34,112 bases of DNA from Planctomycetota bacterium (GTDB lineage: Bacteria > Planctomycetota > UBA1135 > GCA-002686595), in assembly GCA_947484275.1 (NCBI GenBank), contig CANKOY010000043.1:1-34112 (forward strand). Direction: 5' to 3'. Shown piece by piece: positions 18,273 to 26,154 of this stretch (positions within the stretch are counted from its first letter, which is position 1; every line of letters begins with the position of its first letter). Below the pieces are notes generated by a model. The model was not told the DNA's origin and did not search any database. It saw only the letters and a program-made list of their open reading frames with translations. The position numbers and the translations under genes were made by a program.

Positions 18273-19037
18273 TTGGTCAAGCTCGAGATCCGCACACCGG
18301 AGGGGATCGCACTGCACCGTGAAGTTGCGGGCGCGGGTGCGCGCTTCGCGGCCGCGCTGATCGACGGTGTGATTTTCGCACTGCTGTACGGCACTTTCGC
18401 GGCCGTGCTGTTGCTTGCGACCCAGGCCGGCGGAGGTTCGATCACAGAGTTCCTCATCGGGCTGTTGATCGGTGGGGCCATCCTTGGCTATCCCGTCCTG
18501 ACCGTGATTTCCCACGGGACGTGCGGCGGGAAAACACCGGGCAAGCACGTCCTCGGCCTGCGCGTGGCGACTGTGGATGGTTATCCCGCGGGCTGGTTGG
18601 CGCTGACCCTGCGAGCGCTCACTCTTCCGATCGAAGTCATCCTGCCCTTGCCGGTCCCCGGGACCCTGGGCCTCGCCCTTGTTTCGCTCACGGATCGGCG
18701 CCAACGGCTCGGGGATCTCGTGGCGGGAACGCTGGTGCTGTCCGAAGGTTCGCGCGCTTCGGACGCCGAGCCTTTCGAGGCTCAGACATGGTCGGGCCTC
18801 GAGCCCAAGACGTTGCCGCTGACGCCGGGCCTGACTGCGCGCTTGGACGTCGAGGACTTCGCCCTGCTGCGGGATCTCTTGGCACGAAAGGCCATGGACC
18901 TGAGTCAGCAGCGGGTGATTTACGTGCAGGCGGCGCGCCACTACGCCGGGCGCCTGGGAACTGGGGAATTCGAGGACGCGCGCGTGTTTCTGAAGGAGCT
19001 GTTTCTGTTCTTGCGCGAGCACCGCAGCGGACACTGA
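18273..19037 (+). CDS. RDD family membrane protein
   Basis: This 254-residue protein has the RDD family layout: an early RFAAALIDGVIFALLYG segment with the Arg and Asp of the first helix (about 24-40), a second helix after a short loop, the cytoplasmic GKTPGKHVLGLRV motif, a third helix pair, and DRRQRLGDLVAGT. The C-terminal 75 residues are soluble and charged. RDD proteins are possible transporters or accessory membrane proteins and commonly sit in MoxR clusters. TTG at 18273 is chosen because the family's conserved N-terminus begins directly after it and a TATCGT element lies 7 bases upstream; no Shine-Dalgarno sequence is seen. The frame is open further upstream only as antisense to spoIIM. 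Confidence 0.9.
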   Translation: MVKLEIRTPEGIALHREVAGAGARFAAALIDGVIFALLYGTFAAVLLLATQAGGGSITEFLIGLLIGGAILGYPVLTVISHGTCGGKTPGKHVLGLRVATVDGYPAGWLALTLRALTLPIEVILPLPVPGTLGLALVSLTDRRQRLGDLVAGTLVLSEGSRASDAEPFEAQTWSGLEPKTLPLTPGLTARLDVEDFALLRDLLARKAMDLSQQRVIYVQAARHYAGRLGTGEFEDARVFLKELFLFLREHRSGH

Positions 19038-19091
19038 CGGATACGCTCGGCGGGTGCGAGCTCTGGGCCTACAACGGGGCCGCTCCCATGC

Positions 19092-19103
19092 TAGGCTCCT
19101 TCC
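19092..19103 (+). promoter_or_regulatory. Possible -10 element directly before the DUF1800 gene
   Basis: TAGGCT at 19092-19097 is followed by 6 bases before ATG 19104, with no Shine-Dalgarno sequence in between. A second similar element, TACGCT at 19042-19047, lies 57 bases before the ATG. A leaderless transcript or a short-leader transcript could therefore be made. Confidence 0.35.
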
Positions 19104-20540
19104 ATGGCCTCGATGGCTCCCTTTCTGCCGCGCTTCGGTCGCACATGGGATAGCGAAAACGCCGCGCATCTGGCTCGCCGCGCAGGCTTTGGGGCGACGC
19201 CGGCTGAGCTCGAACGTCTGGTGGCCCTTGGCCTCGACGGCGCCGTGGCGCATTTCCTCGATTGGCCTGCCGCTGAGCCTGGGCTCGATTCCGAACAGGC
19301 GACCCACGGCAGCGCCCTCGACGACATCGGAGAAGGCGTGGAGAACGCGGCCACGGCGGTGACGCGCCTGCGCACGCAGTGGTTGTGGCGCATGGTCGGC
19401 ACGGCCCATCCCTTGCGCGAGAAACTCGCCTTGCTCTGGCACGACCACTTCGCCACGGCAGAGTCGAAGGTGATCCGCATCGAGCTATTGCGGCGTCAGT
19501 ACGCAACTTTTCAACGCCTGGGCGTGGGGCGCTTTCGCGATTTGCTCGGCGAGGTGTCGCGCGACCCGGCGATGCTGGTCTACCTCGACAACCGCGTCAG
19601 CAAGAAGAAACACCCCAACGAGAATTGGGCGCGCGAACTGTGCGAGTTGTTCACCCTGGGGGTCAACAACTACCAACAGCGCGACGTGGCGGAAATCGCG
19701 CGCGTGTTCACCGGCTGGACCACGAACGATCGCAACAAAGGTCCCTTCGTGTTCGAGGCGGGCAACCACGATCCCAATGACAAGCTGGTCCTTGGCCACG
19801 TGATCAGCGGCCGGGCTGGAGCGGAGGGCGAGCGCGAGGGCGACGAGGTGCTGGACCTCTTGACGGCGCGGCCGCATTGCGCGCAGTTCATTGCCACGAA
19901 GCTCGCAACGTGGTTCTTGGCCCACGACCCGCCGCGGCTGGTCGTCGAGCGCCTGGCGCGGGCCTTCGCGCGCGAAGGAACGTCCGTGCGCGAGACGCTG
20001 CGCGAACTGTTCACTTCCGACGTGTTTTATGCGCCTGAATTCCGCTTTCGAATGCACAAGACTCCCGTGGAATGGGCCGTCAGCGCCGCGCGTCTCTTGG
20101 GCGTGCGCAACTCGCACCTTCTGGGTTTGGAGCAGCGCCTGGCGCGCATGGGCATGCTGCTCTTCGAGCCGCCTTCGGTGGCTGGCTGGGAGGGCGGCCG
20201 CAATTGGGCCCAGTCCTCGCAACTGGCGGAGCGCTTTGAATTGGCGCTGGTGCTCTCGCGCTCCGGGCACTCCAAACGCGCGGTGTTCGGCGCGCCCGCC
20301 ACAGACTACGACGATCTGGGATCGCCGCTGGCCGAGGACAGTGCGGCATTGGTCGACCTGCTGTGCGCGCGTCTCTTGCAGCGCGAATTGGAGCCCGAGG
20401 CCATGGCGGTGGTGATCGCCCACCTCGACGGCGCGATCCCCCTCGAAGGCAGCGGCCCGACGCGCGAGCACCTGTGCCGGGAGCGCGTGCGCGCCGGCAT
20501 TCACATGTTGTTGTGTTCCCCCGAGTTCTCTCTCGCCTGA
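19104..20540 (+). CDS. DUF1800 family protein
   Basis: 478 residues. DUF1800 is recognised by AAHLARRAGFGATPAELERL near the N-terminus, LREKLALLWHDHFATAESK, the conserved NENWARELCELFTLGVNNY and VFTGWTT, and a late PPSVAGWEGG. The biochemical role is unknown; DUF1800 and DUF1501 genes form a conserved pair that is very common in planctomycetes. Here the DUF1501 gene starts 8 bases after this stop. The N-terminus (MASMAPFLPRFGRTW) shows no signal peptide, unlike its partner, which has a twin-arginine signal. The ATG at 19104 is consistent with the family's N-terminus. Confidence 0.93.
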   Translation: MASMAPFLPRFGRTWDSENAAHLARRAGFGATPAELERLVALGLDGAVAHFLDWPAAEPGLDSEQATHGSALDDIGEGVENAATAVTRLRTQWLWRMVGTAHPLREKLALLWHDHFATAESKVIRIELLRRQYATFQRLGVGRFRDLLGEVSRDPAMLVYLDNRVSKKKHPNENWARELCELFTLGVNNYQQRDVAEIARVFTGWTTNDRNKGPFVFEAGNHDPNDKLVLGHVISGRAGAEGEREGDEVLDLLTARPHCAQFIATKLATWFLAHDPPRLVVERLARAFAREGTSVRETLRELFTSDVFYAPEFRFRMHKTPVEWAVSAARLLGVRNSHLLGLEQRLARMGMLLFEPPSVAGWEGGRNWAQSSQLAERFELALVLSRSGHSKRAVFGAPATDYDDLGSPLAEDSAALVDLLCARLLQRELEPEAMAVVIAHLDGAIPLEGSGPTREHLCRERVRAGIHMLLCSPEFSLA

Positions 20541-20548
20541 GTCGCCCC

Positions 20549-21769
20549 ATGCTGACCCGCAGGTCGTTCCTCGGAACTAGCGTCGCTGGCCTGGGCGGCG
20601 TCGCCCTGACCCACAATTGGATTTCCGCCGCAGCGCGGATTGCGCGCGAGCCTGCACGCCGCCTCGTGGTGATCGAACTGCGCGGCGGCCTCGACGGACT
20701 CGCGGCGCTGCAGCCCCACGACGATCGACTCTTGCGCGTGCGGCCGACGATCGCCAAGCCCCAGGCGCAACTTTGTGGGATCGCTGCCGATTGCGGACTG
20801 CATCCGAAGTTGTCGCGCACCGCTGCGCGCTTCCACGCCGGCGGACTGGGAATCTGGCGCGGAGTGGGACACGACGCACCGAACCTGTCGCACTTCGAAA
20901 GCCGCGACTATTGGGACGAAGGCCGAGTCACAGCCGTGCGCTCCGGCGCGGGCTGGCTCGGTCGTTTTGGCGAGACCATGGACGCCGATCCCCTGACCAT
21001 GCTCGCCATCGGCGATGGCGCCCTGCCGGGCTCCATGCGCGGTGTTCTGCGCCGCGCTCCCGCGGTGCGCGGTCTCACGGGCCTTGCGCTGCGCGGCCCC
21101 GATTCTCGAGGCAACCAGCTGGCGCCACTGCAGACGGCGGCGATCGAGCGCATGCTGCAGGCCTCCAAGGGCGACAGCGAGCGCGAGTTCCTGTCGCGCA
21201 TGACCCTGGAAACCGCCGAGGCCGCGCGCCGGCTTGGCGCTGCTGAAAGTCTGCGGCCGAAGGCGAATTGGCCGCGCTCGCGCCTGGCCACCGACCTTGG
21301 GGCCGTTGCCGCTGTGATCGAAAGCGATTTGCCGACGCGCGTGTTCCACGTCGTTCAGAACGGCTTTGACACCCACGCCGACCAAGCGGCGGACCTCGAT
21401 CGGTTGCTTGCGGAAACCGACAGCGCGCTCGAGGCCTTCCTGGCCCACCTGGAGCGCAAGAATCTGATCAACGATGTGCTCGTGATGACCACCTCGGAGT
21501 TCGGTCGGCGCGTGGCCGAGAGCGGCGAAGGCGGCAACGCGGGCACGGACCACGGCACGGCGAACGTGCTGTTTTTTGCCGGGGGCAAGGTGCGGCCGGG
21601 ACTTTTCGGAAACGCGCCTGACCTTGGGGAACTGGACGGGTCGGGCAACTACGCGGCCACAACGGATTTCCGCAGCCTGTACGCCAGCGTGCTCACGCAC
21701 TGGCTCGTAGCGGACGCAACGGCCCTGCTCGACGGTAGTTTCGCGGCGCAGCAAGTGGTGAACGCATGA
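20549..21769 (+). CDS. DUF1501 family protein with Tat signal
   Basis: 406 residues. The N-terminus MLTRRSFLGTSVAGLGGVA is a twin-arginine (Tat) signal. The mature part has the DUF1501 core, an arylsulfatase/alkaline-phosphatase-like fold: LVVIELRGGLDGL near the start, NLSHFESRDYW, then GFDTHADQ, TTSEFGRRV and TDHGTANVLFFAGG, which supply the family's conserved Asp and His residues. It is presumed to be exported folded, perhaps with a metal; the substrate is unknown. It follows DUF1800 in the same operon, and its stop overlaps the next gene (ATGA). An upstream extension of this frame runs through the DUF1800 gene and is not used. Confidence 0.93.
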   Translation: MLTRRSFLGTSVAGLGGVALTHNWISAAARIAREPARRLVVIELRGGLDGLAALQPHDDRLLRVRPTIAKPQAQLCGIAADCGLHPKLSRTAARFHAGGLGIWRGVGHDAPNLSHFESRDYWDEGRVTAVRSGAGWLGRFGETMDADPLTMLAIGDGALPGSMRGVLRRAPAVRGLTGLALRGPDSRGNQLAPLQTAAIERMLQASKGDSEREFLSRMTLETAEAARRLGAAESLRPKANWPRSRLATDLGAVAAVIESDLPTRVFHVVQNGFDTHADQAADLDRLLAETDSALEAFLAHLERKNLINDVLVMTTSEFGRRVAESGEGGNAGTDHGTANVLFFAGGKVRPGLFGNAPDLGELDGSGNYAATTDFRSLYASVLTHWLVADATALLDGSFAAQQVVNA

Positions 21770-23019
21770 AACGCCGACTCGCTCTCCTCTCGTTGCTCTT
21801 GGCCGCCTGCAGTTCGACTTCCGTGGCGCCCGAGGAAACTGGGACCGTCGCAGTGCCTCCTGCCGCAGTTCCAGAGCCCGCGCCCAAGACTGTCGAAGCG
21901 CCTCCGCGTTGGTCCCACGGATCCGCGCTCGCCGCCGCGCCCGCTGCCGTTCCAATGCCGCCGGCGCCCCAGCCCCAGAACGCGGCGCGCGATACCGCCA
22001 GTGCATTGAGCGGCGAACTGGCGCGCGACACTTTTGCGGCAGGACGCATGCCCCGCGCCGATTTGCGCGCGGTCTATTCCTTCGAGGCCGAGGCCGGCGA
22101 GCAGTCGCTGTTCGAGATCGTCGGCTACGGATATTCGCGCGCGAGCGATGGCCGTGTGCGCCTGGCAATCGAAGATGAATCGGGCGCCACGGTGTGGGAG
22201 AAGGAACGCGACGTCGGCGCCACCTGGCGCGAGTTCGCCGCGTTCACGTCGCGGGCCGCGGGCACATCGACGCTCTCCCTGGGGACCCTGTCGGGCGGCT
22301 GTCGCTTCGTCCTGGTGCGACACAGCAGTTATCCGCCGCTTTCGCAGTCCGCCCAGGACCTCGGAACGCTGGCGCTGGTGCACGGTCATTTGCCCGAGGC
22401 TCTGGCTGAATCGCGATACAGCATTCCCGTGCGCGCTGGCGAGGAGTTGGCGCTGAAGCTGACCGGCTCGCGCGAAGAAGCGCGCATCGAAGGCCGCCAA
22501 GGCGCGACGGACATGTCGGCGATGATGGCGCGCATGGACGTGATGGAAGGCGGCGCGCGCATGGCGGCGGGGGCGAAGGCTCTGTTCCAGAGTTTCGATC
22601 TCGAAGTGCTGTTCGACGGCGAGTCGCTCGGTCGCAGCGTCTCGTTCCTGCGTCTGACAGCGCCCCGCGACGGAAACATCGACGTGGTGGTGCGCGCGCA
22701 GCGGCCCAACTTGGGCGGTGGGCTGTTCGATCTAACGGTCGAGCGCGAACTGAAGCTCCATCGCGTGCACGGAGTGGTCGTCAACAGCGAAGATCAGCCC
22801 CAGGCGGGCGTGCAGATCGATTTTCTGCGGGAGCCCGATGCCGATCTCGTTGGCCGCGTGCAAACCGACGCCAAGGGCGAGTTCGACACCACGGTCCTCG
22901 GCGGAAACCTGGCGATTCAGATGCTCAAGGGCAAGTCTCCCGCCGCCCGCAGCGTGCGCGTGCGCGTGGAAGCGGACACGCCGCTCGACTTGATGTTCCA
23001 GCCGGGCGGGCGCAAGTAG
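21766..23019 (+). CDS. Lipoprotein with C-terminal carboxypeptidase-regulatory-like domain
   Basis: 417 residues. MKRRLALLSLLLAAC is a lipoprotein signal peptide with lipobox LAAC (Cys15), followed by a Pro/Ala-rich linker of about 60 residues. The middle part is beta-rich and resembles pre-peptidase C-terminal type domains (YSFEAEAGEQSLFEIVG). The last 90 residues (HGVVVNSEDQPQAGVQIDFLRE, then TDAKGEFDT) have the pattern of a carboxypeptidase-regulatory/CNA-B-like beta domain. No catalytic residues are evident. It is coupled to DUF1501 by a 4-base overlap, so the DUF1800/DUF1501 pair and this envelope lipoprotein probably act together. I do not recognise a named family for the full length. 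Confidence 0.82.
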   Translation: MKRRLALLSLLLAACSSTSVAPEETGTVAVPPAAVPEPAPKTVEAPPRWSHGSALAAAPAAVPMPPAPQPQNAARDTASALSGELARDTFAAGRMPRADLRAVYSFEAEAGEQSLFEIVGYGYSRASDGRVRLAIEDESGATVWEKERDVGATWREFAAFTSRAAGTSTLSLGTLSGGCRFVLVRHSSYPPLSQSAQDLGTLALVHGHLPEALAESRYSIPVRAGEELALKLTGSREEARIEGRQGATDMSAMMARMDVMEGGARMAAGAKALFQSFDLEVLFDGESLGRSVSFLRLTAPRDGNIDVVVRAQRPNLGGGLFDLTVERELKLHRVHGVVVNSEDQPQAGVQIDFLREPDADLVGRVQTDAKGEFDTTVLGGNLAIQMLKGKSPAARSVRVRVEADTPLDLMFQPGGRK

Positions 23020-23027
23020 CGCGCCAG

Positions 23028-23954
23028 TTATCCGCGCCCGATGCGGCCGCGGAAGCGTTCGAGTTCCGCGATTTGCTCGTCGCTGAGTCGCTGCTTGGGT
23101 TCCGCGCTCGGCGCGCGCAGGATGGTCGGACGGCGTGCGCCGGAGGGATCGCCCGGGGACTCGCTCGATCTGGGAGCGGGAGCACTGGCCTGTGCCTCGA
23201 CGATCGGCGGTTCCACCGGCACGCCCATGGCGCGGGCGAATTCCTGACCGACGTGGCGCATGCGCACGTTCCACGACTCGCGCAAGCCCGAGAACCACAG
23301 GAACACGCCGAAAATTGGCCAGAAGAACGCGCGCGATCCGTCGCCCACCATCGAGTACAGCCCGTAGGCGATCATGGCTAGGGCTACCCACTTGCCAATC
23401 GACGTGGCGCGCTGCGTCGCGCTGACCCAGTCCGTGCGGGTGGCAAGCAGCGCGCGCGCGATCCGACCGCCGTCCAGGGGAAAGGCGGGCAGCAAGTTGA
23501 AGCCCGCAAGGGTGAAGTTCGCCAGGGCGAACAGCGCGGCGGAGGATTCCAGGACACTGCCGGACTCGAACTTGCCGCCGAAGGCCCAGCCCAGAGTTCC
23601 CTCAGGCGCGAAGGGCAGCGCCATGAGTCCCAGGGCGAGGTTGACCGCGGGCCCGGCGAATGCGATCCAGCCTTCGATGCGCGCGTCCTCGGGGATGCGC
23701 GTCATGCGCGTCATCCCGCCCAGGGGCCACAGCGTCACGTCGAGCACCTGCAGACCAAAGCGGCGCGCCACGATGCCGTGGCCGAGCTCGTGCAGGAACA
23801 CGATGCCGAAGAAGACCCCCAGGGCCGCCGCGTTCAACCCCAGGTGACCGAAGGGGTATCCGACGACCAGCAGGACGACGATCAGTGCAATGAACGTCCA
23901 GTGCAACCGCGCGCGGATGCCGAAGACGCTGCCGATGGTGATGGAACCGAACAA
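23028..23954 (-). CDS. Site-2 protease family (M50) zinc membrane protease
   Basis: About 308 residues. This intramembrane metalloprotease has HELGH (55-59) in the second hydrophobic segment and the third zinc ligand Asp161 in NLLPAFPLDGGR. FGIRARLHWTF at the N-terminus and PLGGMTRM after the active site are typical of stand-alone site-2 proteases with SREBP-like topology. A Pro/Ser-rich cytoplasmic tail of about 75 residues follows the last helix. There is no CBS domain. No ATG exists near the family's N-terminus; TTG at 23954 gives exactly the expected beginning. An open frame continues upstream to 24332 but is antisense to the next gene. The target protein is unknown. Confidence 0.9.
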   Translation of the reverse strand: MFGSITIGSVFGIRARLHWTFIALIVVLLVVGYPFGHLGLNAAALGVFFGIVFLHELGHGIVARRFGLQVLDVTLWPLGGMTRMTRIPEDARIEGWIAFAGPAVNLALGLMALPFAPEGTLGWAFGGKFESGSVLESSAALFALANFTLAGFNLLPAFPLDGGRIARALLATRTDWVSATQRATSIGKWVALAMIAYGLYSMVGDGSRAFFWPIFGVFLWFSGLRESWNVRMRHVGQEFARAMGVPVEPPIVEAQASAPAPRSSESPGDPSGARRPTILRAPSAEPKQRLSDEQIAELERFRGRIGRG

Positions 23955-24015
23955 ACGCTGGGGGAGGATTGGGGCCCGATCCCGCCGCGGCTGAAGCTCG
24001 GACGGGGGCGAACAG

Positions 24016-24023
24016 TCTATAAG
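24016..24023. promoter_or_regulatory. Possible bidirectional -10 between site-2 protease and AOR-like genes
   Basis: The short AT-rich block TCTATAAG reads TATAAG (24018-24023) on + and TATAGA (24021-24016) on -. It lies 59 bases before the AOR-like GTG and about 60 bases before the protease TTG. It is the only AT-rich block in this 128-base divergent gap. No good -35 is seen on either strand. Confidence 0.4.
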
Positions 24024-24082
24024 GAGAGTCGCTAGGCCGCCCCGGCGTTTCCCGCAAGGCTGCAATCTGGCGTCACGCTTCT

Positions 24083-26137
24083 GTGCAGACCCCGACTCAA
24101 TCACGGTTGATCGACGTTGACCTCGAGCGGGGCGAGTCCTGGCCCGTGGGGCCGTGGTCGCCGGCGGACCCGCGACATTGGCGCACGGCCGCCTGGGGCG
24201 GCGGTGGTTTGTCCCTGGCGCTCTTGGCCCAGGCCACTGACGCGCTTGCACCGCTGGTGTTGTCGGTGGGCGAGTGCGTCGTGCGCGGAGTGCCGACCGC
24301 CGCACGCCTGTGCGTCGCCTCGCGCTCGCCACTGTCCGGTTTCCTTTCGGAGGGCATGGTCGGCTCCGATTTCGGCCGACGCATGGCCGCGGTGGCCGAC
24401 GCGCTGCGGATCCGCGGTCGGTGTGTGAGTCCCGGGGCCGTGCTGGTGATCGATGCTGACGGCAGTGCGCGGATCCAAAGCGAATCGGCGCTGCTTGGAC
24501 TGTCTTCTCAGGCCGCGCACGCTTTCATCGAGCAGCGTCTGGGCCCCTGCGCGACATTGTCGATCGGCCCGCTCGGCGAGCGCAGAGCGCGCATCGCCAG
24601 TCTCGCGGCCTGTTCGAGCACTACAGCAGGCGGCGGACCGCCGCATTTCGTCGGTCGCGGCGGACTTGGAGCCGTGCTCGCCGAACACGGACTCAAGGCG
24701 ATCGCGGTGCGCTCGCTCGCCCAACCTGCGGAACGCAGCCCCGAATTGACCCGCGCGCTGACTGCGTCGCCGCGCCTCGAGGAACGCGCCCGCGGCGGCA
24801 CACTTGAGCTGGCCCACTCGATCATCGTGCGCAGCGATTTGGCAGAGGACGCCGGGCAGCGCGAGCGCGCGCGCGCCTTCGCCGAAGGAGCCGACGCGGC
24901 CCGCGAGCACCAGCACGGCTGTCAGGGTTGTCCGACACCCTGCGGTTGGGTCTTTCGTCGCGCCAATGCGCCGGGACAGGCCGCGCGATTCGGAGCCGGT
25001 CAGGCATTGAGCCTGCAACTGGGTTTCGCCGACTTCGACGCGGCACTTGCGCTGCTGCAGCGCTGCGATCAGTGGGGCATCGACGCCAAAGAAGTGGGAG
25101 CGGGACTGGCGCTCTTGGCCGAGATCGAGCCTTCAGCTCGCGGGCGCCCGGAGGTCTTCGCGAACTGGCTCGACCGCGCCGCCCTCGGCGAGGGTCCCGC
25201 TGCGCCGCTGATCCACGGTCTACACGCCCTGGGGATTTCCACGGGTCGTGCGACGTCCTGCGTGCGGCGCTGCTCCGTGCGGCCCGGCAAGGACCAGGCC
25301 GCGCTGCTGGGGCAATGCGTCAGCGCCCGTGGCACCGACCCCATGCGCGCCTTTCCGTTCCTGGCCTCCGAGAGTTGCGGACTGGAGACACTGCGCGAAC
25401 TCTGCGCGCCCCTGGATCTGCCCGAGGGCAGCGAGGATCCCTCCTCCAGCGTCGGCAAGGGGCGCCTCGTCGGTTGGCACGAGGACCTGGTGCTCGCCCT
25501 GGACCTAACGGGCTTCTGCGCCTTTTCAGCCTCCGCGCTTCTGGCGGATCGATTGGCGAGCCTCGATGCCCTGGCACTCTGGATCGCGCCGCGCGCGCTC
25601 GCCGCGGAGGCGGAGTTCCTTCTCGCACCGGGCCGGACGCTCTTGGCGGCCGGAGCCGAGCTGGCGACTCTGCAGCGCGAGCTCAATGCTCAGTGGGGTT
25701 GGACGCCCGCGGACGACACGCCGGATTGGACCCAGGAACGCCTCAGTGCGCAGGGGATGGAACCGGAGTATCGCGCCTATCGCATGAAGCGCGAGAGCTT
25801 CGAGCGCGCGCCGTCCCCGGGCACAACCGGTCCGGGGGCTGAACCTCGACGGGGTTCGCGACCGATGCCCCTCGGGCGCGGTCGCGTGCGCCTGCGCGCC
25901 TTTGGCTCCTTGGGCGAGGCTTTGGGTCGCCAATGTGAAGTGGAACTTCCTCTGCCAGCGCTTGCGGAGGATGCGCTGCGTGCCGCGGCGCTGCAGTTTC
26001 CAGCAGCAAAGGACGCGCTCCTGCGCGGTGATTCCGTGCGGCCTGCGATGTATCGCGACGGGTTGCGGGTGGAGCCGGGTCATTCCGTGTCCGCTGGCGA
26101 GACCCTAGATCTCCTGCTGGTCGTCGGTGGTGGATAG
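24083..26137 (+). CDS. Aldehyde:ferredoxin oxidoreductase-like protein fused to a C-terminal MoaD/ThiS-like domain
   Basis: 684 residues. Residues 1 to about 570 match the tungsten AOR family: GVPTAARLCVASRSPLSGF, VGRGGLGAVLAEHGLKAIAV, and the Fe-S ligands Cys280, Cys283 and Cys287 (C-x2-C-x3-C) plus Cys479 in DLTGFC, spaced like the four cluster cysteines of characterised AORs. The N-terminal third is degenerate compared with typical members. At about 417-420 the family's RGxxH segment reads RGTDP, so the usual His is Pro420. Residues about 597-684 form a beta-grasp domain like MoaD, ending in Gly-Gly-Gly, so the C-terminal Gly-Gly needed for thiocarboxylation is present. GTG 24083 is the start. 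It could be an active oxidoreductase or a repurposed AOR; the substrate is unknown. Confidence 0.87.
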   Translation: MQTPTQSRLIDVDLERGESWPVGPWSPADPRHWRTAAWGGGGLSLALLAQATDALAPLVLSVGECVVRGVPTAARLCVASRSPLSGFLSEGMVGSDFGRRMAAVADALRIRGRCVSPGAVLVIDADGSARIQSESALLGLSSQAAHAFIEQRLGPCATLSIGPLGERRARIASLAACSSTTAGGGPPHFVGRGGLGAVLAEHGLKAIAVRSLAQPAERSPELTRALTASPRLEERARGGTLELAHSIIVRSDLAEDAGQRERARAFAEGADAAREHQHGCQGCPTPCGWVFRRANAPGQAARFGAGQALSLQLGFADFDAALALLQRCDQWGIDAKEVGAGLALLAEIEPSARGRPEVFANWLDRAALGEGPAAPLIHGLHALGISTGRATSCVRRCSVRPGKDQAALLGQCVSARGTDPMRAFPFLASESCGLETLRELCAPLDLPEGSEDPSSSVGKGRLVGWHEDLVLALDLTGFCAFSASALLADRLASLDALALWIAPRALAAEAEFLLAPGRTLLAAGAELATLQRELNAQWGWTPADDTPDWTQERLSAQGMEPEYRAYRMKRESFERAPSPGTTGPGAEPRRGSRPMPLGRGRVRLRAFGSLGEALGRQCEVELPLPALAEDALRAAALQFPAAKDALLRGDSVRPAMYRDGLRVEPGHSVSAGETLDLLLVVGGG

Positions 26138-26141
26138 CCGA

Positions 26142-26154
26142 TACGCTCCCCCGC
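26142..26154 (+). promoter_or_regulatory. Possible -10 element directly before the GT9 gene
   Basis: TACGCT at 26142-26147 is followed by 7 bases and then GTG 26155. No Shine-Dalgarno sequence lies in the 17-base gap between the AOR-like stop and this start. The same TACGCT, a 6-base gap and GTGC occur at 19042 and 29871. Confidence 0.4.

Noticed and set aside
19054-19362. A 102-codon GTG frame starting 6 bases after TACGCT
   Set aside because: Placement fits the leaderless pattern, but it overlaps DUF1800 in another frame and has Arg/Trp/Pro-rich shadow composition. Kept only as part of the repeated-motif finding.
20501-22168. A 555-codon - strand frame
   Set aside because: Antisense to DUF1501 and the lipoprotein gene; the translation shows no family signature.
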